The position numbers and the translations under genes are program-made. Under the pieces are notes generated by a model, which searched no databases, was not told the DNA's origin, and saw nothing but the letters and a program-made list of their open reading frames with translations. This document shows, piece by piece, positions 7,316 through 10,338 of a DNA stretch of 10,338 bases. Source of the DNA: WTJX01 sp045106295 (GTDB taxonomy: Bacteria; Bacteroidota; Bacteroidia; Cytophagales; JAAEPT01); NCBI GenBank assembly GCA_045106295.1, contig JBGCEI010000099.1, forward strand, positions 1 through 10,338. The letters are read 5' to 3'. The first letter of the stretch is position 1. Every line of letters starts with the position of its first letter.

Positions 7316-7358
7316 AACGGATAACAACACCTATGGTGATGTTATCCAGACGTTAGGC
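7316..7358 (+). repeat. Short attC-like hairpin at the left border of the cassette array
   Basis: GGATAACA-A-CACC (7319-7331) pairs with GGTG-A-TGTTATCC (7335-7347) around a TAT loop, with a single A-A mismatch. It is bounded by AAC on the left (7316-7318) and by AGAC-GTTAGGC on the right (7348-7358). The right end matches the right ends of the two long repeats downstream, which read GAGTC-GTT and GAGAC-GTT. The layout (AAC, stem, short unpaired spacer on the right, GTT) is that of an integron attC site. Its arms share no sequence with the long repeats. It could be a short attC of another lineage or the array's entry point. Confidence 0.55.
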
Positions 7359-7378
7359 ACAAGCAAAAAAAAACATCA

Positions 7379-7966
7379 ATGGCGATAATTACAGAATCTG
7401 AATTTAGAAATATTGCTTCCCAAAATTCGGGAGCTAGAGGACTCAAGGGTTTTGTAAATGAATCTAGAACCTTTTCAAAAACAACATCAACAACTAGTAT
7501 TTTTTTATCTCATTCCCATAAAGACAAGAATAAAGTAGAACAAGCGAAAATCTTTTTCGAAAATTTAGGGATTAGTATATATGTTGACTGGATGGATTCC
7601 ACTATGCCTGAGAATACAAGTGGGGTTACTGCTACTAGAATTAAATCTAAAATACAAGAGAATGAAAAGTTTGTATTATTAGCTACAAACTTAGCGGTAA
7701 ACTCTAAATGGTGTAATTGGGAAGTAGGAATTGGAGATATATACAAATTAAGCAAAGATAATATAGCAATACTAGGTTTAGCTGACAATAACAGACATTG
7801 GAACGGTAATGAGTATCTTCAAATATATCCTTCAATCGAATATGAAAATGGGTACGGTAAAACAAATGGAGGTGATTACATTCCAAAAGGATATTATGTT
7901 CTTTATCCGCCAAATTCAAATGGTAGTAGAACATTTATGACATTAGAAAAATGGTTAAAAAAATAA
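7379..7966 (+). CDS. TIR-domain protein, first gene of a putative defence operon
   Basis: This 195-residue protein has a TIR-like domain in roughly residues 38-125. SIFLSHSHKDK (40-50) is the first strand and box 1 equivalent, GISIYVDWMD (64-73) the second strand, and KIQENEKFVLLATNLAVNSKWCNWEVG (starting at 91) the alphaC region. The W-C-x-W-E pattern places Glu115 where the catalytic Glu of NADase TIR domains lies. The C-terminal 70 residues (Tyr/Gly/Asn-rich) are unassigned. TIR proteins in bacterial immunity hydrolyse NAD+ or convert it to signalling molecules; which applies here is unknown. The start ATG follows a run of nine A bases and lies 27 bases from the cassette boundary. The next gene begins 3 bases after its stop. 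No promoter is clear, as usual for integron cassettes. Confidence 0.78.
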   Translation: MAIITESEFRNIASQNSGARGLKGFVNESRTFSKTTSTTSIFLSHSHKDKNKVEQAKIFFENLGISIYVDWMDSTMPENTSGVTATRIKSKIQENEKFVLLATNLAVNSKWCNWEVGIGDIYKLSKDNIAILGLADNNRHWNGNEYLQIYPSIEYENGYGKTNGGDYIPKGYYVLYPPNSNGSRTFMTLEKWLKK

Positions 7967-7969
7967 AAT

Positions 7970-8392
7970 ATGGAAGAATCTAAAATAAAACATCTTGAAT
8001 TTATTCAGAATGTTATCACTCGTATGAATTCTAATTCTTTCCAAATAAAAGGGTTGGTTATTACAATCGTTTCTGCTCTATTAGCAGTTTATGCTTCAAA
8101 CAAAAATGAAGAATTTATATTAATTGCTATTGCACCAACAATATTACTTTGGTTTCTAGATGCTTATTACCTACAACAAGAAAGGAAATTTAGAGGATTA
8201 TACAATGATGTTTCAGGAGTTAATGAAAACCCGAAAGAAATCAAGAATTTCGAAATGAGGCCTGACAAATATACTGGCGGAAAATACAATTACTTGAGAG
8301 TGTTTTTTTCTCGTACTATATGGCCTATTTACTGTGTTATAGCTTTAGGACTATTATTAACTTATAAATTTATTACCTGTACAAATGGCTAA
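7970..8392 (+). CDS. Small three-helix membrane protein of unknown function, candidate effector
   Basis: This 140-residue protein begins with an amphipathic helix (EFIQNVITRMNSNSF, residues 10-24). Three probable membrane helices follow at about 25-42, 49-68 and 111-132, with a polar charged segment (69-110) between the second and third. The N-terminal LEFIQNVITRMNSNSFQIKG pattern is familiar to me from uncharacterised membrane proteins in many bacteria, but I cannot assign a named family. It resembles the SLATT-type proteins linked to nucleotide-signal defence in size and topology, not clearly in sequence. It sits between two TIR genes, 3 bases after the first and overlapping the second by 8 bases, so it is very probably translated with them. 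Membrane disruption upon signalling is inference from context. Confidence 0.65.
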   Translation: MEESKIKHLEFIQNVITRMNSNSFQIKGLVITIVSALLAVYASNKNEEFILIAIAPTILLWFLDAYYLQQERKFRGLYNDVSGVNENPKEIKNFEMRPDKYTGGKYNYLRVFFSRTIWPIYCVIALGLLLTYKFITCTNG

Positions 8393-8963
8393 AAGAGTAT
8401 TTTTCAGTTTTCATTATCAAGACATTATTGATTTTAGAGCAAACACCGTAAGAAATCATTGGCTTACAAAAAAAGACAGAGAGGTTGCTGGGTTTTTTGA
8501 TGCTTCCATTTGGGAGAAAGCTAAAAAAGATAGTCCTATTGCACTTAAAAGACTAATTAATGGTGCTGTGAAAAACACTTCTAACACTTGTGTTTTAATC
8601 GGTTCTGACACTTCAAACAGAAGGTGGGTTAAATATGAGATTTTCAAAAGTTTAGCTTCTGGAAATCATATTTTTGGTGTCCACATAAACAAGATTAAAG
8701 GAAAAGACCAAAAAATTAAAAATTACGGAGATAACCCATTTGAAAATTTAGGATATCAGTATAGTGAAGATGGTAAAAAGCTACTACCCATTGAGTTGAA
8801 AAATGGAAAATGGATATTTTATACCGATTATGATTCATATAGCCTAAGTAAAATAGCTCCAAAAGAGAAATGGGGAAAGGCATATAAATTATCGAAAGAC
8901 TATAAAACCTATTGTTGGAATAAAGATGATGGATACAACAATTTTTCTAAATGGGTAAAATAG
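8385..8963 (+). CDS. ThsB-like TIR protein (DUF1863/MTH538 family)
   Basis: This 192-residue protein matches the DUF1863 TIR-like family that includes ThsB, the signal-producing TIR of Thoeris defence. Diagnostic parts are AKRVFFSFHYQDIIDFRANTVR (from residue 2), the AGFFDASIWEKAKK block (35-48), LKRLINGAVKNTSNTCVLIGSDT (from 54) and NRRWVKYEIFKSL (78-90). Glu85 in RRWVKYE is in the position of the catalytic Glu. The segment FGVHINKIKGK, then NPFENLG, follows as in family members. ThsB proteins use NAD+ to make cyclic-ADP-ribose-type signals that activate ThsA. No ThsA (SIR2-SLOG or membrane-macro) is present; the small membrane protein overlapping the start of this gene by 8 bases could take that place. 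Its stop is 5 bases before the long palindrome ending the cassette. Confidence 0.85.
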   Translation: MAKRVFFSFHYQDIIDFRANTVRNHWLTKKDREVAGFFDASIWEKAKKDSPIALKRLINGAVKNTSNTCVLIGSDTSNRRWVKYEIFKSLASGNHIFGVHINKIKGKDQKIKNYGDNPFENLGYQYSEDGKKLLPIELKNGKWIFYTDYDSYSLSKIAPKEKWGKAYKLSKDYKTYCWNKDDGYNNFSKWVK

Positions 8964-8966
8964 CCA

Positions 8967-9165
8967 GTGCCTAACAATGGCTATAATTAATACGGGTTTT
9001 AGTTCTTAATCCAAAGTTTGGTGTATTTCTAGAGTGTCCGCCAAATCTTTTTGATTTGGCTTTAGAACAAAAAAGATAAAACAAAATAAAAAAGCTTTGG
9101 CTAAGTGCTTAATCGAAAGTTCACTACTTTTAATTCCCGTACTAACCATAGCCGAGTCGTTGTGC
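8967..9165 (+). repeat. Long attC-like palindromic repeat, copy A
   Basis: About 197 bp from GCCTAAC (8969-8975) to GTTGTGC (9159-9165). The outer arms GGCTAT-x-x-TTAATACGGG (8979-8996) and CCCGTACTAACCATAGCC (9136-9153) are complementary except for three positions, all G-T wobbles on the bottom strand. An inner pair CCAAAG/CTTTGG and a terminal hairpin GCCAAATC-TTTTT-GATTTGGC (9040-9060) lie within. Between the arms and the GTT lies an unpaired GAGTC, opposite AAT on the left. This resembles the attC layout but is longer than most known sites. Copy B is about 90% identical internally. Confidence 0.75.
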
Positions 9166-9178
9166 TTCATTAGAATAA

Positions 9179-9658
9179 ATGACAAAAATCACATTAACAT
9201 ATAAAGATTGGAGCTTTGAAGTCGATAAGGAATTGACCCATAATGAATATTCTAGAATTGACAATCCTAGTGCTGAGAGTTGCGGTTGCGGAAACTGTTT
9301 GAACTATATCGCATTCAGGAAAAAAGTATTCCCAGATGAAATAGGTGATTTATTTGAGAAACTAGGGATTGACCAAAATAAAGAAATTGAAATTAGTCAT
9401 ATGGCAAAATTGGAAAACGGTCTACATTACTATTGTGGGTGGTTTCATTTCGTAGGAAATTTCAATGGAAAAGACTGTTCAATTCCTTTGCCAAATGGCG
9501 GATTCACTTTAAATTTTCACCATATAACAGACAGTTTTGGTATTGGGTTTACTAAAGCAAAAACAATGTCTGTATTCAAAACTGACCAAGATTTAGTTCA
9601 AGTAGAATTTGATTGTAAAATTCCTTGGGTCATAGATAAAGATATTGAATGCGAATGA
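9179..9658 (+). CDS. Hypothetical protein with a CxCxxC cluster, cassette-borne
   Basis: This 159-residue soluble protein has no signal peptide or membrane helix. It opens with ITLTYKDWSFEVDKELT, followed by SCGCGNCLNYIAFRK (residues 34-48), whose three cysteines in C-x-C-x-x-C spacing could bind a metal. An acidic helix (VFPDEIGDLFEKLGI) comes next, then a Cys/Trp/His-rich part (LHYYCGWFHFVGN, 83-95) and a C-terminal LVQVEFDCKIPWVID. I recognise the overall pattern as an uncharacterised family found scattered in Bacteroidota and Firmicutes, but I know no function. The ATG is 20 bases after the cassette boundary. The next gene overlaps its stop as ATGA, so the two products may act together. 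An immunity or adaptor role is possible but unsupported. Confidence 0.7.
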   Translation: MTKITLTYKDWSFEVDKELTHNEYSRIDNPSAESCGCGNCLNYIAFRKKVFPDEIGDLFEKLGIDQNKEIEISHMAKLENGLHYYCGWFHFVGNFNGKDCSIPLPNGGFTLNFHHITDSFGIGFTKAKTMSVFKTDQDLVQVEFDCKIPWVIDKDIECE

Positions 9659-10038
9659 AAAAAGAATACACCATATTTCTAAGTAATGAGAAGTTGGGAA
9701 CAACTCGATTAGAAAAAGCAGATGCACCAATGGGAGTTGTTTTTGGTGAGATTTCATTTACAAAAATGAATATCGGATATGACTTCATTAAAGAATACTG
9801 TAAATCCAACGGAATTGAATTAGCAAGCGACTTTCCAGAAGACAAACTCATTTCAACTCGAACAATTGAAAATTTGTCGGTTAAGAACGATTTTGGAATC
9901 GAAATTAAAGGAATTGGAAATCAAATTAGTGGAATGGATAGTGACGGATTTGAAATTTCATTAGAAGGAATATCATATCCTTTTTATGAAGAAGAATTCC
10001 CACATCACGTAAAAGAATATAATGAGATGTTTAAATGA
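9655..10038 (+). CDS. Hypothetical acidic protein, second gene of cassette 2
   Basis: This 127-residue protein starts at the ATG in ATGA, which overlaps the stop of the preceding gene; an alternative ATG two codons earlier (9649) would give 129 residues. I chose 9655 because the ATGA overlap is the common coupling pattern. The sequence is acidic and soluble, with no signal or membrane segment. It contains LEKADAPMGVVFGEI (about residues 19-33) and IGYDFIKEYCKSNGIEL. The end holds GMDSDGFEISLEGISYPFYEE followed by FPHHVKEYNEMFK. These features suggest a conserved small family without known function. It lies 14 bases before the next repeat and is therefore the last gene of its cassette. Confidence 0.7.
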   Translation: MKKEYTIFLSNEKLGTTRLEKADAPMGVVFGEISFTKMNIGYDFIKEYCKSNGIELASDFPEDKLISTRTIENLSVKNDFGIEIKGIGNQISGMDSDGFEISLEGISYPFYEEEFPHHVKEYNEMFK

Positions 10039-10050
10039 AAAAAATAACGA

Positions 10051-10246
10051 AAGCACAACAATGGCTATAGTTAATACGGGTTTTGGTGCTTAACCCAAAG
10101 TTTAGTGCTTTTAACCAAGTCCGCCAAATCTTTTGATTTGGCTTTAAAACAAAAAAGATAAAACAAAATAAAAAGTTTTGGCTAAGTACTTAATCGAAAG
10201 TTCATTACTTTTAATTCCCGTACTAACCATAGCCGAGACGTTAGCT
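10051..10246 (+). repeat. Long attC-like palindromic repeat, copy B
   Basis: About 194 bp from GCACAAC (10053-10059) to GTTAGCT (10240-10246). It has the same interior as copy A: arms GGCTATAGTTAATACGGG and CCCGTACTAACCATAGCC (two mismatches, both G-T wobbles on the bottom strand), the hairpin GCCAAATC-TTTT-GATTTGGC (10123-10142), and the A-rich tract around 10148-10175. The heptamers at both ends differ from those of copy A. Differences between copies are concentrated in the left half; the right half differs at only about five positions in 105. Confidence 0.75.
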
Positions 10247-10274
10247 GCAATTTATAAATGCATAAATATAATAG

Positions 10275-10338
10275 ATGACACTCGGAGTAATTATTGCAAT
10301 TTTGATTTTTCTCGGAATGATGTTATATGAAGTAATAA
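10275..10338 (+). CDS. Start of a small membrane protein in a third cassette (partial)
   Basis: An ATG 35 bases after the GTT of repeat B opens a frame that runs to the window end (21 codons). The peptide MTLGVIIAILIFLGMMLYEV is almost entirely hydrophobic, consistent with an N-terminal membrane helix or a signal anchor. The position after the repeat is like that of the first genes of the other two cassettes (20-27 bases after GTT). Nothing can be said of its function, and the frame could prove to be short. Confidence 0.5.
   Translation, partial: MTLGVIIAILIFLGMMLYEVI

Larger units (their letters stand above)
7353..9159 (+). mobile_element. Integron-like gene cassette 1 (TIR, membrane protein, ThsB-like)
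   Basis: If recombination occurs between G and TT of GTTRRRY as in known integrons, this 1807-bp unit starts at TTAGGC and ends at the G of the next GTT. Its start GTTAGGCAC (7352-7360) is exactly complementary over 9 bases to GTGCCTAAC (8967-8975) at the beginning of its 3' repeat. That is what circularisation of a cassette with its own attC requires. It contains three same-strand genes with overlapping or nearly touching ends, and no obvious promoter. Confidence 0.6.
9160..10240 (+). mobile_element. Integron-like gene cassette 2 (two unknown genes)
   Basis: This 1081-bp unit starts at TTGTGC and ends at the G of the next GTT. Its start GTTGTGCTT (9159-9167) is exactly complementary over 9 bases to AAGCACAAC (10051-10059) at its own 3' repeat, as for cassette 1 but with a different sequence. 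It holds two overlapping same-strand genes. A TACTTTTA (9125-9132) in the preceding repeat is one mismatch from the Bacteroidota -7 box but lacks a properly spaced TTTG. Confidence 0.6.

Noticed and set aside
5959..7318. GTTTTAT at 5959 as the 5' box of a further cassette ending at ATAAAAC (7312-7318), enclosing the DUF4861 and VF530 genes
   Set aside because: An AT-rich 7-mer match is expected by chance at this distance, the sequence does not fit RYYYAAC, no attC-like site precedes it, and both genes look like ordinary chromosomal genes with their own signals.
7379..8963. A canonical Thoeris system
   Set aside because: Only a ThsB-like protein is present. There is no ThsA with SIR2-SLOG or macro domain, so the name would be misleading; it is called Thoeris-like at most.
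8967..10246. The two long repeats as ends of a composite transposon or as MITE copies
   Set aside because: No transposase is present, no matching target duplications flank the repeats, and the variable outer bases match across gene blocks instead of flanking each repeat.
8967..10246. CRISPR array
   Set aside because: Only two copies, each about 195 bp and separated by genes; no short regular spacers and no cas genes.
1..10338. tRNA, rRNA or integrase/transposase genes
   Set aside because: I looked for cloverleaf-like arms, rRNA-like stretches and tyrosine-recombinase or DDE motifs in the coding frames and saw none. The missing integrase must lie outside the window if it exists.

Overview
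The window looks like a chromosomal segment of an AT-rich member of the Bacteroidota, probably a marine or free-living one. No rRNA is present. The inference rests on Bacteroidota-type promoters (TTTG, about 19-20 bp, TAnnTTTG) before several genes, the lack of Shine-Dalgarno sequences, lipoprotein signals, and gene families common in that phylum (DUF4861 lipoprotein, VF530, Bacteroidota-type P-II).

Positions 1-7310 hold mostly ordinary chromosomal genes. On the minus strand are the start of an endonuclease/exonuclease/phosphatase-family exported protein (truncated by the window edge), an isoprenoid-synthase-like protein that overlaps it by ATGA, a P-II signalling protein with its own terminator and a palindrome at its promoter, and holA (DNA polymerase III delta). 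On the plus strand a possible 38-residue ORF leads into a DUF255/YyaL-type thioredoxin-domain lipoprotein gene, which is full length except for one in-frame TAA replacing the expected Glu just after its CHWC motif. A convergent SlyD-type FKBP isomerase shares a bidirectional terminator with it. A DUF4861 lipoprotein and a VF530-family gene follow.

Positions 7316-10338 have a different architecture, best described as an integron-like cassette array. Two long imperfect palindromes of about 195 bp (8969-9165 and 10053-10246) are nearly identical inside but differ at their outer heptamers. The heptamers match across each gene block instead of across each repeat. GTTAGGCAC at 7352 is complementary to GTGCCTAAC at 8967, and GTTGTGCTT at 9159 is complementary to AAGCACAAC at 10051. 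This is how integron cassettes with attC sites behave: the RYYYAAC box at the end of a cassette pairs with the GTTRRRY box the same cassette brought in at its start. A short hairpin ending in AGAC-GTT (7316-7358) marks the left border. No integrase is in the window, so this would be an attC cluster without integrase, or part of a longer array, with sites much longer than usual.

Cassette 1 (7353-9159) carries a tightly packed three-gene operon: a TIR-domain protein, a small protein with three predicted membrane helices, and a DUF1863 TIR-like protein resembling ThsB of Thoeris. No ThsA is present. It is a plausible anti-phage system in which TIR-made nucleotide signalling acts on a membrane effector. 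Cassette 2 (9160-10240) carries two overlapping genes of unknown function, one with a CxCxxC cluster. A third cassette starts at 10241 with the beginning of a small membrane protein cut off by the window end.
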